Of a DNA stretch of 64,000 nucleotides, positions 16,523-24,794 are shown one piece after another. This DNA is from Saccharospirillum sp040881935. GTDB lineage: Bacteria > Pseudomonadota > Gammaproteobacteria > Pseudomonadales > Natronospirillaceae. The DNA is taken from positions 1-64,000 of the forward strand of contig NZ_JBBECH010000046.1 in NCBI RefSeq assembly GCF_040881935.1, read 5' to 3'. The notes beneath the pieces are model-generated. The model was not told where the DNA came from. It ran no database searches and saw only the letters and a list, made by a program, of their open reading frames with translations. The translations under genes were made by a program, and so were the position numbers. The first letter of the stretch is position 1, and each line of letters begins with the position of its first letter.

Positions 16523-16590
16523 GTGAACCTCGGCAAAGAAGGGTGTGCACGGTTGCATCGTCCAATAGGGCTGAGGTACGATGCGTTATT

Positions 16591-16607
16591 AATTGGTAAT
16601 ACCAATT
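16591..16607. promoter_or_regulatory. LldR/PdhR-type operator
   Basis: AATTGGTAATACCAATT, a perfect palindrome matching the TTGGTnnnACCAA half-site arrangement known for the LldR/PdhR group of GntR regulators. It lies between lldE (start 16522) and lldR, placed to control both. Confidence 0.88.
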
Positions 16608-16699
16608 TACCATTTGTTTTTATCGAGAATAAGCACACAGGAGGGGACTGTCAATCCGCCTTGGGTGCACCCGTATGAAAGATGCTTCAGGAGACAGCC

Positions 16700-17449
16700 G
16701 TGAAAACAGTGCGAATGTCTGATCAGGTCGCGCGGTTACTGGAAAAAGCCATAACTGAGGGGCACTATCCGGTGGGCAGCCAGTTACCGCCCGAGCGTGA
16801 ACTGGCGCTACAGCTGGGAGTTTCCCGTCCGACCTTGCGCCAGGCGCTGACCACGCTGGCGGCCCGGGGCTGGCTGGAGAGCCGTCAGGGTGGTGGGCAT
16901 CGGGTGTGTCAGCACCTGGGGGACGGGTTCAGTGATCCGTTGTTGGCGTTGCTCAGTACTGATAAAGACTATCAATACGATATTCTTGAATACCGCAATG
17001 CGCTGGAAGGAATGGCCGCCTGGTACGCCGCGTTACGTGCAACGGATGCGGACCGTCAGCGTCTGCAGGCCTGCGTTGCCGAGTTGGAACGAACTCATAA
17101 TGCGGGTGACCCGGCCGAGCAGGCCGGGGCAGACGCAGATTTTCATCTGGCCATTGCCGAGGCGAGCCATAATGCAGTGTTGTTGCACAATATGAAGGCC
17201 CTGTTCAGGGTGCTGGCTTCATCAATTGCCGAGAGTGTGTTTCAGATAGCGGGGCAAGGAGACACGGCGGATCGGTTGCTGGAGCAGCACCGGAGCTTGC
17301 TTGAGGCTATTCTGAGTGGCGATGCGGCGGCGGCCCAGCGTGCCTCCCAGACCCACCTGGGGTTTGTCGAATCTTGTCTGAACGAGTCGCATCGACTCGG
17401 ACGTCAGCGTCAGCGGGGTTTGCAGGCGTTTACGGTCATGCCCGGCTAA
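16700..17449 (+). CDS. lldR: GntR/FadR-family regulator of lactate genes
   Basis: A 249-residue regulator. An N-terminal GntR winged helix (LPPERELALQLGVSRPTLRQAL) is followed by an all-helical FCD domain with the metal/ligand pattern DADFHLAIAEASHN and later His residues (EQHRSLLEAI, QTHLGFVE). LldR-type proteins repress lactate genes until lactate binds. GTG 16700 is chosen because CAGGAGA precedes it; an ATG at 16682 has no such site. It is divergent from lldEFG and its predicted operator is perfect. Related PdhR or FadR roles are less likely given the neighbours. Confidence 0.85.
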   Translation: MKTVRMSDQVARLLEKAITEGHYPVGSQLPPERELALQLGVSRPTLRQALTTLAARGWLESRQGGGHRVCQHLGDGFSDPLLALLSTDKDYQYDILEYRNALEGMAAWYAALRATDADRQRLQACVAELERTHNAGDPAEQAGADADFHLAIAEASHNAVLLHNMKALFRVLASSIAESVFQIAGQGDTADRLLEQHRSLLEAILSGDAAAAQRASQTHLGFVESCLNESHRLGRQRQRGLQAFTVMPG

Positions 17450-17576
17450 GCGGCGGTTTCTCTTTCGGCAAGCGTCGGGCATGATGTGGATCAGGCTGTT
17501 TATTATTCTGGTCGCCACCGCACACAAACCATGGTTCCGGGAACACAGGTTCCAGTTACAGGAGTACCACGCACTC

Positions 17577-18245
17577 ATGACCGTTGGTGTATCACTTTCG
17601 AACAAAACCATCGTTATATTTGGGCTTGCCGCAGCGGCCTTACTGACCGCAGCCGGTAGCCGGGCCGAAACCTTTGTCGAATCCATTCAGGAATGCCGTT
17701 CTGTGACGGACCGGGAGCAACGCTACCAGTGTTACGATAACGCTGAACAGGCGTTGGCTGAACCGCAGAGTGTCACGCGAGACGTCGGCAAATTCGATTA
17801 CGAGTCGACGACGGACCCCATTACCGGGCAAACCGAGCACGCTGTATTCCTCCGTTCAGACCGTGGTCTCAATCGTCGGCGTAACCCGATCGAGCTGGAG
17901 CTCACCTGTGATTCAACCCAGCCCGAAGATTACCAGCTGGTGCTCAATTGGGGCGAATTTCTGCCCAGTTCCCGGCCGGAAGTCACTACCCGCATCGGTC
18001 AGGGAACTTCGGTTACCGGTACCTGGCAAGCCGACCGGTTTCGCGAACGTACCATCTTCCCGGGTGTTGAATCCGGCTTTTCCAAAGTTGAGCTGATCAA
18101 TCAACTTGAAGCCGAGGCAGAAGCGGGAAATGCGACCCTGGTGTTCCGCACTACACCCTATAACTACACCGCCATCACCGCTGTGTTCGATATGACCGGT
18201 TTTACCGATGTCATTCGACCCATGCGAGCATCTTGTCAGTTTTGA
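17577..18245 (+). CDS. VasI-like secreted protein, orphan
   Basis: A 222-residue protein with an N-terminal signal peptide (hydrophobic core FGLAAAALLTAAG, likely cleavage after SRA). It continues with CRSVTDREQRYQCYDNAEQAL, and ends with FRTTPYNYTAITAVFDMTGF and a final Cys-rich tail, the pattern of VasI-type (type VI secretion-associated) proteins. Nothing else of a type VI system is in the window, so the link to secretion is doubtful. Likely periplasmic. The start is uncertain; the nearest AGGAG is 13 bp from ATG 17577. Confidence 0.5.
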   Translation: MTVGVSLSNKTIVIFGLAAAALLTAAGSRAETFVESIQECRSVTDREQRYQCYDNAEQALAEPQSVTRDVGKFDYESTTDPITGQTEHAVFLRSDRGLNRRRNPIELELTCDSTQPEDYQLVLNWGEFLPSSRPEVTTRIGQGTSVTGTWQADRFRERTIFPGVESGFSKVELINQLEAEAEAGNATLVFRTTPYNYTAITAVFDMTGFTDVIRPMRASCQF

Positions 18246-18403
18246 TGCCTGTTGGAACCCCTGTTTTTTGGCGTCTGCGGCGCTTTTCTAGTATGGTTGC
18301 AGGGATTGCGTTCGCAATTGATCTGTCCACGCAACCACCCTGTGAGCCTCGGGTGGTGGTGCATGCTGCTTCCGATTGAGGCTCTAAAGAGCGAGGTAAG
18401 GCT

Positions 18404-18718
18404 ATGAATGATGTAAGACAGTTCGAGCTGATCGTTTCTGAATCGTTTGATTTCGGCGCCCTGGAAATAAGTCGTGATGATGAGGGCGAATTGCAAGCTA
18501 ACCTGGAGCCAATTGCCGATATCCTGTCGGCATCGGGCATTGAAGAAGGGCTGTTGAAAAACAATGATGTCTTATCAACGTTGATCAGCACTCTGTACGA
18601 TTTTCATTTGCAGAATGGTGGTCCGGCTGACCTCGAAATTGAGCGATTCCGTGCCGTCGAGGAAGCAACCCAGGAGTATGGTCACGCCGGCGTTATTGGC
18701 AGTGCGACCTTACACTGA
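18404..18718 (+). CDS. Hypothetical acidic protein
   Basis: A 104-residue soluble, acidic protein with a plausible ribosome site (GAGGTAAGG) and codon use like its neighbours. It has no signal, membrane segment or motif I recognise. It stands alone and ends before a rho-independent terminator at 18821. The 158-bp gap before it holds a CACCC/GGGTG-type hairpin (18334-18357) with no T-tract. Confidence 0.55.
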   Translation: MNDVRQFELIVSESFDFGALEISRDDEGELQANLEPIADILSASGIEEGLLKNNDVLSTLISTLYDFHLQNGGPADLEIERFRAVEEATQEYGHAGVIGSATLH

Positions 18719-18820
18719 TAGATCTGTATCGGGGGGGTTATCCAGTTAGGATGGTGAGTCAGGAGGCTCTTTTAACGAGTAGACAGTTACCGTTGAGCCA
18801 CTCACACAATCGATACGGTT

Positions 18821-18845
18821 AAGGCGGGGTTTCCCCGCCTTTTTT
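18821..18845 (+). terminator. Rho-independent terminator
   Basis: Stem AAGGCGGGG/CCCCGCCTT with a TTT loop and a following T-run. It is 100 bp after the acidic hypothetical gene and may also serve the convergent VC0807-family gene. Confidence 0.9.
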
Positions 18846-18870
18846 ATATCTGGTCTTTTTTTGGTATCGG

Positions 18871-19605
18871 CTATTTGGTATCCGCAGCTTCTTTGCTGCT
18901 GTCTTTGGCTGCGTTTTGTTCAACCAGCAGGGATTCCAGTTCCAGCCCGGTCAGTTTTTTAAGGCGGTGCAACAGGAAAAAGATGGCCCCCATTAACACG
19001 ATGGTGCTGGGCAGAGCGATAACCGGATAGCTCAATGCCGTCATTTTGGCAAGTTCTTCATTGAAAGCGGTTGTTCCGGCTGGGCTCACCATAATCACCC
19101 TGGCCAGCACAAAATTTAGTACCGATGACAGAAAGAATGAGGCCGCAATGATATAGGAAACCAGCGACAGACTCTGCTCCAGTTGCCGGTGGGTGCCGCG
19201 CTGGTCCAATGCCTGATTGACCCGATCGATGGCAATCAGCTGGGCATTGAATATTAGGGTCCGTACCAGCGGCCAGCGAGTTTTTTGGCTGATCAGTACG
19301 GCCAGACCCAGCAAGCCGGGAATGGCTGCTTCCTTAATAGCGATGTATTTTGGGTCCAGTTGCAACAAACTGATACCACCGGTCAGAAATACGCTGATGA
19401 CACCGATCACCGACATGGCATTCACTTTACCGGTTCGCCGCATTTCCCAAAGGCCATAGCCAATTGGGAAGGCCAGAGCGATGACAATGCTCCAAGCCGG
19501 TCCCAACCGATCAGGTCCACTGAATTTGCTGAGGATCACGACGGGGATAATGATGTTGAATAGCAGATTGCTGAAGAATCCGCCGCGTTGTGGTTGCTGA
19601 CTCAA
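18871..19605 (-). CDS. VC0807 family inner-membrane protein
   Basis: A 244-residue protein with about six hydrophobic segments and motifs of the VC0807 family (PIGYGLWEMRRTGKVN near residue 47 and VLNFVLARVIM near residue 155), which is distantly like septation protein A. The short polar C-terminal tail is Lys/Ala rich. Function is unknown. It is divergent from the mscS-like gene. Confidence 0.7.
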   Translation of the reverse strand: MSQQPQRGGFFSNLLFNIIIPVVILSKFSGPDRLGPAWSIVIALAFPIGYGLWEMRRTGKVNAMSVIGVISVFLTGGISLLQLDPKYIAIKEAAIPGLLGLAVLISQKTRWPLVRTLIFNAQLIAIDRVNQALDQRGTHRQLEQSLSLVSYIIAASFFLSSVLNFVLARVIMVSPAGTTAFNEELAKMTALSYPVIALPSTIVLMGAIFFLLHRLKKLTGLELESLLVEQNAAKDSSKEAADTK

Positions 19606-19668
19606 AATCGGAACTCTCGACGTCTGGGTGATTTACGGTAAAGTGTAAGCAATTCACGAGCCCGAGGC

Positions 19669-19682
19669 ACCCGATATCGGGT
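19669..19682. promoter_or_regulatory. 14-bp perfect palindrome between divergent genes
   Basis: ACCCGATATCGGGT lies between the VC0807-family gene and the mscS-like gene. It could be an operator for either. No regulator gene adjoins it and the sequence matches no site I know. Confidence 0.35.
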
Positions 19683-19724
19683 CTGAAGGGCGTAAACACC
19701 TGATTATTGGACGGGAGTGTGCAG

Positions 19725-20279
19725 GTGTCCTGGCAATACATAGTATTTCTGGCGCTTTTGGTCGCCTTTTTCATTACCCACAAATTCCTTAGTTACTTCA
19801 TTCGGCGCTGGGTTAATACCAAAGAGGTGCCCGTGCAGCGCAAAGCGCTGGTGCGCAAGCTGTTGCGAACTGTGCATGCCGTCGGTTACCTGATTGCGTT
19901 GGGGCTGACCTTTGGTATCGAATACGGGGAGCTAACGGTGTTTCTGTCGTCGCTGTTTGCTGTCATCGGTATCGCGATGTTTGCGCAGTGGTCCATTCTT
20001 AGCAATCTGACCGCCAGCATGATCATCTTTTTCCAGTTTCCTTACCGGATTGGCGACCGGGTCCGGATTCTCAATGCGGATTTTGACCTGACCGGTGAGA
20101 TCGAGGAGATTTCCTCATTTCACGTCATGATTCGCCATGACAAAGGCGATTTGATGACTTTTCCCAACACACTTATGTTGCAAACGCCGGTCATAAAGCT
20201 GGCCGGGACCAAGACGTCAGTGATCAACCGGGTCGATGTTGACCTGGCGCCGCCCGAGACGCCGGGAAACGCCGTATAG
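19725..20279 (+). CDS. MscS-family mechanosensitive channel protein
   Basis: A 184-residue short MscS relative. Hydrophobic segments near residues 3-25, 50-70 and 75-110 precede the beta domain (FQFPYRIGDRVRI, EIEEISSFHVMIR, FPNTLMLQTPVI). The C-terminal alpha/beta cage of full MscS is missing, and pore glycines are less regular than in E. coli MscS, so gating may differ. GTG 19725 is chosen because GGGAG is 7 bp upstream. Its last 63 bp overlap the convergent MFS gene. Confidence 0.75.
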   Translation: MSWQYIVFLALLVAFFITHKFLSYFIRRWVNTKEVPVQRKALVRKLLRTVHAVGYLIALGLTFGIEYGELTVFLSSLFAVIGIAMFAQWSILSNLTASMIIFFQFPYRIGDRVRILNADFDLTGEIEEISSFHVMIRHDKGDLMTFPNTLMLQTPVIKLAGTKTSVINRVDVDLAPPETPGNAV

Positions 20280-21470
20280 GACGCTAAGTACGGCACTAAA
20301 GACAATCAGAAAACCCGGCACAATTTCCAGCGATATCCGCTCGGCCAGAACACCGGCCAGGGCGGGCAGGCTGGCGGCACCAATGCCCGCAGCGGCGATC
20401 TGCATGCCCATGGTGTTCGCCAGGTGGGCTTTGCCAACGCGCAATCTCGTGCCAGACACCAGCCCGGGAAAAACCGGAGCGAAGGCGAACCCGACCAGGC
20501 CGATGGACAGTAAACCCACCCAGGCCACCGGGTTCCAGGCCAGCAGAACCGCGCCAACCAAGGCGAGAATCAGACTGCCGGTAACCAGACGGTGATTGCC
20601 CATGCGATTGGCAAACACACCGGCGACCATACGGCCCAGAGTGAACATCCCCCAGTAAATGGCGATCCACAAGCCCGCGGCCGCGGTGTCGACTCCGCGT
20701 GACTCCGTCAGCAACGAATACCCCCAAAGCCCCAGCGTTAATTCCAAGCCGGTATAGGAGAAAAACAGGCCCATGCTTAGCCAGACCGCCGGAGTTTTCA
20801 GTGAGGTCAGCATACTGGCCGAGGTCGTATCCGAAGCGGAAACCGTGTCTGGGTGGGAGCGCGCAACTTTACCGGCATCTTCAGTCAGGGTGGGTTCGGC
20901 GCTGGCCGATGCCGGTGCTTCCCAGAGTTTCGCAGAGAAGAAGAAGCACAGCCCCAGAAAAACCTGGGCGCTGCCGACCAGCCAATAACCGGGTGACCAC
21001 TGGCCTGTCAGGTTCAGCGTGGCGGTCATGATCAGCGGGCCGAGGGTGATGCCGACGCCAAAACTGGCATGCAGCCATTGCATCAAGCGTTCGCTGTAGT
21101 GCTCGGCAACGTAAGTGTTAAGGCTGGCATCGATGGCCCCCGCTCCTATGCCCACGAGAGTGCCCAGCACCACAAATGCGACCCAGGCGGGTACCAGAGT
21201 AAACCCGATCAGTGCCAGGCCGGTCGCGATGCAACTGATCGCCAACAAACGGCCGATGCCGAAATACCGGCTGACCGCGCCGCTGAAAAAACTACTGATC
21301 ATATAACCGGAGGTCGTGGCGACTAGCAGCCAGCCCAAAGCATCCAGTGGCTGGTTGAAATCGGCACGGATACCGGGCCAGGCCACACCGAGCAAGCCGT
21401 CGGGCAGACCCAGTGAAATAAAGGCAATGAAGCACAGGCAGATCAGTATCAAGCGGCGACGGTCAGTCAT
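20217..21470 (-). CDS. MFS transporter
   Basis: A 417-residue, twelve-segment major facilitator. Early residues ISLGLPDGLLGVAWPGIRADF and YFGIGRLL resemble the FucP/sugar-type branch (TM1 PDG motif), but the substrate cannot be assigned. ATG 21470 is the natural start; the frame extends further without a ribosome site. It overlaps the mscS-like gene at its 3' end and is divergent from a second MFS gene. Confidence 0.8.
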   Translation of the reverse strand: MTDRRRLILICLCFIAFISLGLPDGLLGVAWPGIRADFNQPLDALGWLLVATTSGYMISSFFSGAVSRYFGIGRLLAISCIATGLALIGFTLVPAWVAFVVLGTLVGIGAGAIDASLNTYVAEHYSERLMQWLHASFGVGITLGPLIMTATLNLTGQWSPGYWLVGSAQVFLGLCFFFSAKLWEAPASASAEPTLTEDAGKVARSHPDTVSASDTTSASMLTSLKTPAVWLSMGLFFSYTGLELTLGLWGYSLLTESRGVDTAAAGLWIAIYWGMFTLGRMVAGVFANRMGNHRLVTGSLILALVGAVLLAWNPVAWVGLLSIGLVGFAFAPVFPGLVSGTRLRVGKAHLANTMGMQIAAAGIGAASLPALAGVLAERISLEIVPGFLIVFSAVLSVLYGVSRRLGRRQVNIDPVDH

Positions 21471-21747
21471 GGTGTGCTCCAGTGTAAGAGGAGAGGTTGG
21501 TTGTCCGCCGCTTCCGAGGCGATGACCGGCAGTGACTATAACGATTAAGATAGCCCTCATCAAGGTAGCCATTAGCGAAGGGTGTAATGCCCCCTAACCG
21601 GCGGCAAAGGCCCTGAGAGCCCATTGTCAGGAATGATGGAACTGTGGGACGAAGCGTTTTGAACGTTGTTCTTGTACCCCGGTCAGAGTATTGTTCCGAG
21701 CCTGTTTTGTTTCCATCTGCCGGTCTGTTGTTAATCGGAGACGTGCC

Positions 21748-22965
21748 ATGAAAGGTCGCTTGATGCCGGTGTTGCCGGTACTTATCAGTGCGTGTTTGCT
21801 GTTGATGTTGTCATTCGGGTATCGGGCTGGCTTCGGGCTATTTATGCAGCCGATATCCGAGGCCCGAGGCTGGGGCCGGGATGTGCTGTCGCTGGCCCTG
21901 GCGGTGCAGAACCTCGCCTGGGGTGTTATCGCTATTTTTGCCGGCGGCCTGGCAGATCGGTTTGGTAATTTAAAGGTCCTGCTGGCCGGGGTGCTGTGTT
22001 ACGCCGCTGGGATGTGGGGTATGTCTTACTCGACAACCGAGCTGGCCATGGTTTCCACCGCAGGGCTGCTGGTTGGTGCCGGAGTAGCGGGCACTGCCTT
22101 TGGTATTGTGTTGCCAGCGCTGGCGCGTGCGGTACCGGAGGATCGTCGTGGCTGGGCTCTGGGTGTCGGAACGGCAGCGGGCAGTTTTGGTCAGTTTCTG
22201 ATCGTGCCGCTGATGCAGGAATTGGTGGACCTCGCAGGGTGGTTCCGTGCGTTGCAGTGGCTCAGTGCGTCGGCCTTTATTATGGCGGTGCTGGCGTTAC
22301 CACTGGCCCCTTACGGTGGTGCTAACGACACCTCCAGCCCCAAAATTGATGCGTCGCTCTGGACCATTCTCAAACGGGCTTTGAAAGTGCGTTCCTATAC
22401 CCTGTTGGTGCTGGGCTTTTTTGTCTGTGGCTTTCACGTTGCGTTTATCACCGTCCACATGCCGGGCTATGTGGTCGACTTGGGGTTTGATGCCAAGGTG
22501 GGTGCCTGGAGTATCAGTCTGATCGGGCTGTGCAATGTGTTTGGTGCCTATATTGCCGGCGTACAAAGCAGCCTGCGCCCGAAGCGAACCATTCTGGCCT
22601 TCATTTACCTGGGGCGTGTGGTTGCCATCACCGCCTTTTTGTTGATTCCGGTATCGCTGGTGACCATTCTGGTGTTCAGTGCCATCATGGGCTTTTTGTG
22701 GCTGGCGACGGTGCCGCCGACCTCGGGTCTGGTCGCCGTGCTGTTTGGTACCCGTTATATGACGTTCCTCTATGGTTTTGTGTTTTTCAGCCATCAGGTC
22801 GGCAGTTTTAGTGGTGTCTGGCTGGGTGGGTGGTTGTACAAAAATTATCAGAGTTACGACGGCATCTGGATTGCCGGTATCGTTTTGGGCCTCATTGCTG
22901 CCTGGCTGCACTGGCCGATTGAAGAAAAAAATTCCATCGCCCGCATTCAGCAGGCAAGCACTTAG
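21748..22965 (+). CDS. MFS transporter, OxlT/monocarboxylate-like
   Basis: A 405-residue major facilitator. FGYRAGFGLFMQPISEARGWGRDVLSLA at the N-terminus and GGLADRFG resemble the OFA/monocarboxylate group, so an organic-acid substrate is plausible but unproven. ATG 21748 follows GGAGACGTGCC. The gap of 14 bp to the ABC exporter gene suggests co-transcription. The 277 bp upstream contain no feature I can name. Confidence 0.78.
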   Translation: MKGRLMPVLPVLISACLLLMLSFGYRAGFGLFMQPISEARGWGRDVLSLALAVQNLAWGVIAIFAGGLADRFGNLKVLLAGVLCYAAGMWGMSYSTTELAMVSTAGLLVGAGVAGTAFGIVLPALARAVPEDRRGWALGVGTAAGSFGQFLIVPLMQELVDLAGWFRALQWLSASAFIMAVLALPLAPYGGANDTSSPKIDASLWTILKRALKVRSYTLLVLGFFVCGFHVAFITVHMPGYVVDLGFDAKVGAWSISLIGLCNVFGAYIAGVQSSLRPKRTILAFIYLGRVVAITAFLLIPVSLVTILVFSAIMGFLWLATVPPTSGLVAVLFGTRYMTFLYGFVFFSHQVGSFSGVWLGGWLYKNYQSYDGIWIAGIVLGLIAAWLHWPIEEKNSIARIQQAST

Positions 22966-22979
22966 ATAAAAGGAAGGAC

Positions 22980-24785
22980 ATGTCGTTTATTGCCCCCGCA
23001 ACCAGCTTTCAGTCACTGATTCGGCTTTTGAAATACGCTCGTGGATACCGGCGCCGCATTATTGCAGCGACGGTATGTTCGGCCCTGAATAAACTCTTTG
23101 ATATCGCACCGGAAATTTTAATCGGCATTGCCATTGATGTCGTGGTCAATCAGGAGGCGAGTTTTGTTGCCCAACTCGGGCTGGAAACGCCACAGTCGCA
23201 AATCATTGCGCTGGCGGTGCTGACCTTTGTTATCTGGGCGGGCGAATCCCTGTTTGAATATCTGTACATGATTCTGTGGCGTAATCTGGCGCAGCATCTG
23301 CAAGCGGATATTCGGCAAGATGCTTACGAACACATTCAACGCCAGGACATGAGTTTTTTCGAGTCGCGCAGCAGTGGTCAGCTAATTTCCGTTTTGAACG
23401 ATGACGTGAATCAGCTGGAGCGGTTTCTCGACGGCGGTGCCAACGACATTATTCAGGTACTGGTGACTGTGGTCGCGGTGGGTGCGGTTTTCTTTGTGCT
23501 GTCGCCGCTCATTGCCTTTCTGGCGTTTACGCCCATCCCGCTAATCATCTGGGGCGCATTTTATTTCCAGAAAAGAGCTATGCCACTCTATGCCGACGTA
23601 CGTGAACGGGTGGGTGTACTGGCCACCCGGTTGAGCAACAATATCGGCGGTATGGCGACCATTAAATCCTTTACCGCTGAAGAGCGGGAAGCGAAACAAA
23701 TTCGGGCAGACAGCGATGCCTACGCTGAAGCAAACCGGCGCGCCATTGCCATCAGTTCGGCCTTTATTCCGGTCATCCGTATGGCCATTTTGACCGGCTT
23801 CCTGTTTACCTTTGTCGTCGGTGGTTTTCAAGTATTGAATGGCGTGCTCGGCGTAGGTGCCTACGGCGTGCTGGTATTTCTGACGCAGCGTCTGTTGTGG
23901 CCGTTGACTGAACTGGCCCAAACGATTGATCTGTTTGAACGAGCGATGGCCAGCACGCGGCGCATTCTGGTGTTGATCCACACCCCGGTTACGGTACCGG
24001 ATGATGGCGATCAGCTGTTTACCGGGCCGGTCGCGGGCCGGGTTCAGTTCAAGCAGGTGTCGTTTGAGTATGGCCAGAGCGGTGCCGGCGTACATGACGT
24101 CAGCATCGACGTACCCGCGGGTAAAACCCTTGCACTGGTCGGGGCGACCGGGTCGGGCAAATCGACATTGATGAAACTCCTGCTGCGGTTTTACGAACCC
24201 CGGAAAGGACAGATCGAACTGGACGATATTCCCATTAGTCAGTTGTCACTGCGTGATCTGCGCACTCATATCGGCCTGGTCAGTCAGGATGTGTTTTTGT
24301 TCGATGGCACCATAGCCGACAACATTGCCTACGGCCGTCCCGATGCAAGTCAGGAAGACATTCAGGCCGCGGCAAAAACGGCCGAAGCGCTTGAGTTCAT
24401 TGAACGACTTCCCGACCGGTTCAATACCCAGGTGGGCGAGCGTGGCGTCAAATTGTCCGGCGGTCAGCGCCAGCGTTTATCGCTGGCACGGGCTCTGTTA
24501 AAAGACCCGGCGGTACTGGTGCTGGATGAAGCGACCAGTGCCGTCGACAACGAAACCGAGGCCGCGATCCAACGGTCACTCGCCCACATCGCGGAAGACC
24601 GCACCGTTATTATGATAGCGCACCGCCTGTCGACCATCGTGCATGCCGACCAAATCGTGGTGCTCGAACATGGCCGCATTGTAGAGCAGGGCACCCACGC
24701 CAGCCTGTTGACCGGCCAGGGCGCTTACTGGTCCCAGTGGCAGGTGCAAACCGGGCAGTTGGCGCAGGCGGAGCTGGATCGGTAG
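22980..24785 (+). CDS. ABC exporter, fused permease and ATPase
   Basis: A 601-residue half-transporter that would act as a homodimer in the inner membrane. Six membrane segments (about residues 20-330) precede the ATPase with Walker A GATGSGKST, signature LSGGQRQRLSLARALL and Walker B VLVLDEATSAVD. It is of the multidrug/lipid (MsbA-like) class; the substrate is unknown. AAAGGAAGG precedes the start. It is convergent with the RND pump genes. Confidence 0.88.
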   Translation: MSFIAPATSFQSLIRLLKYARGYRRRIIAATVCSALNKLFDIAPEILIGIAIDVVVNQEASFVAQLGLETPQSQIIALAVLTFVIWAGESLFEYLYMILWRNLAQHLQADIRQDAYEHIQRQDMSFFESRSSGQLISVLNDDVNQLERFLDGGANDIIQVLVTVVAVGAVFFVLSPLIAFLAFTPIPLIIWGAFYFQKRAMPLYADVRERVGVLATRLSNNIGGMATIKSFTAEEREAKQIRADSDAYAEANRRAIAISSAFIPVIRMAILTGFLFTFVVGGFQVLNGVLGVGAYGVLVFLTQRLLWPLTELAQTIDLFERAMASTRRILVLIHTPVTVPDDGDQLFTGPVAGRVQFKQVSFEYGQSGAGVHDVSIDVPAGKTLALVGATGSGKSTLMKLLLRFYEPRKGQIELDDIPISQLSLRDLRTHIGLVSQDVFLFDGTIADNIAYGRPDASQEDIQAAAKTAEALEFIERLPDRFNTQVGERGVKLSGGQRQRLSLARALLKDPAVLVLDEATSAVDNETEAAIQRSLAHIAEDRTVIMIAHRLSTIVHADQIVVLEHGRIVEQGTHASLLTGQGAYWSQWQVQTGQLAQAELDR

Positions 24786-24794
24786 CCGCCAGCA

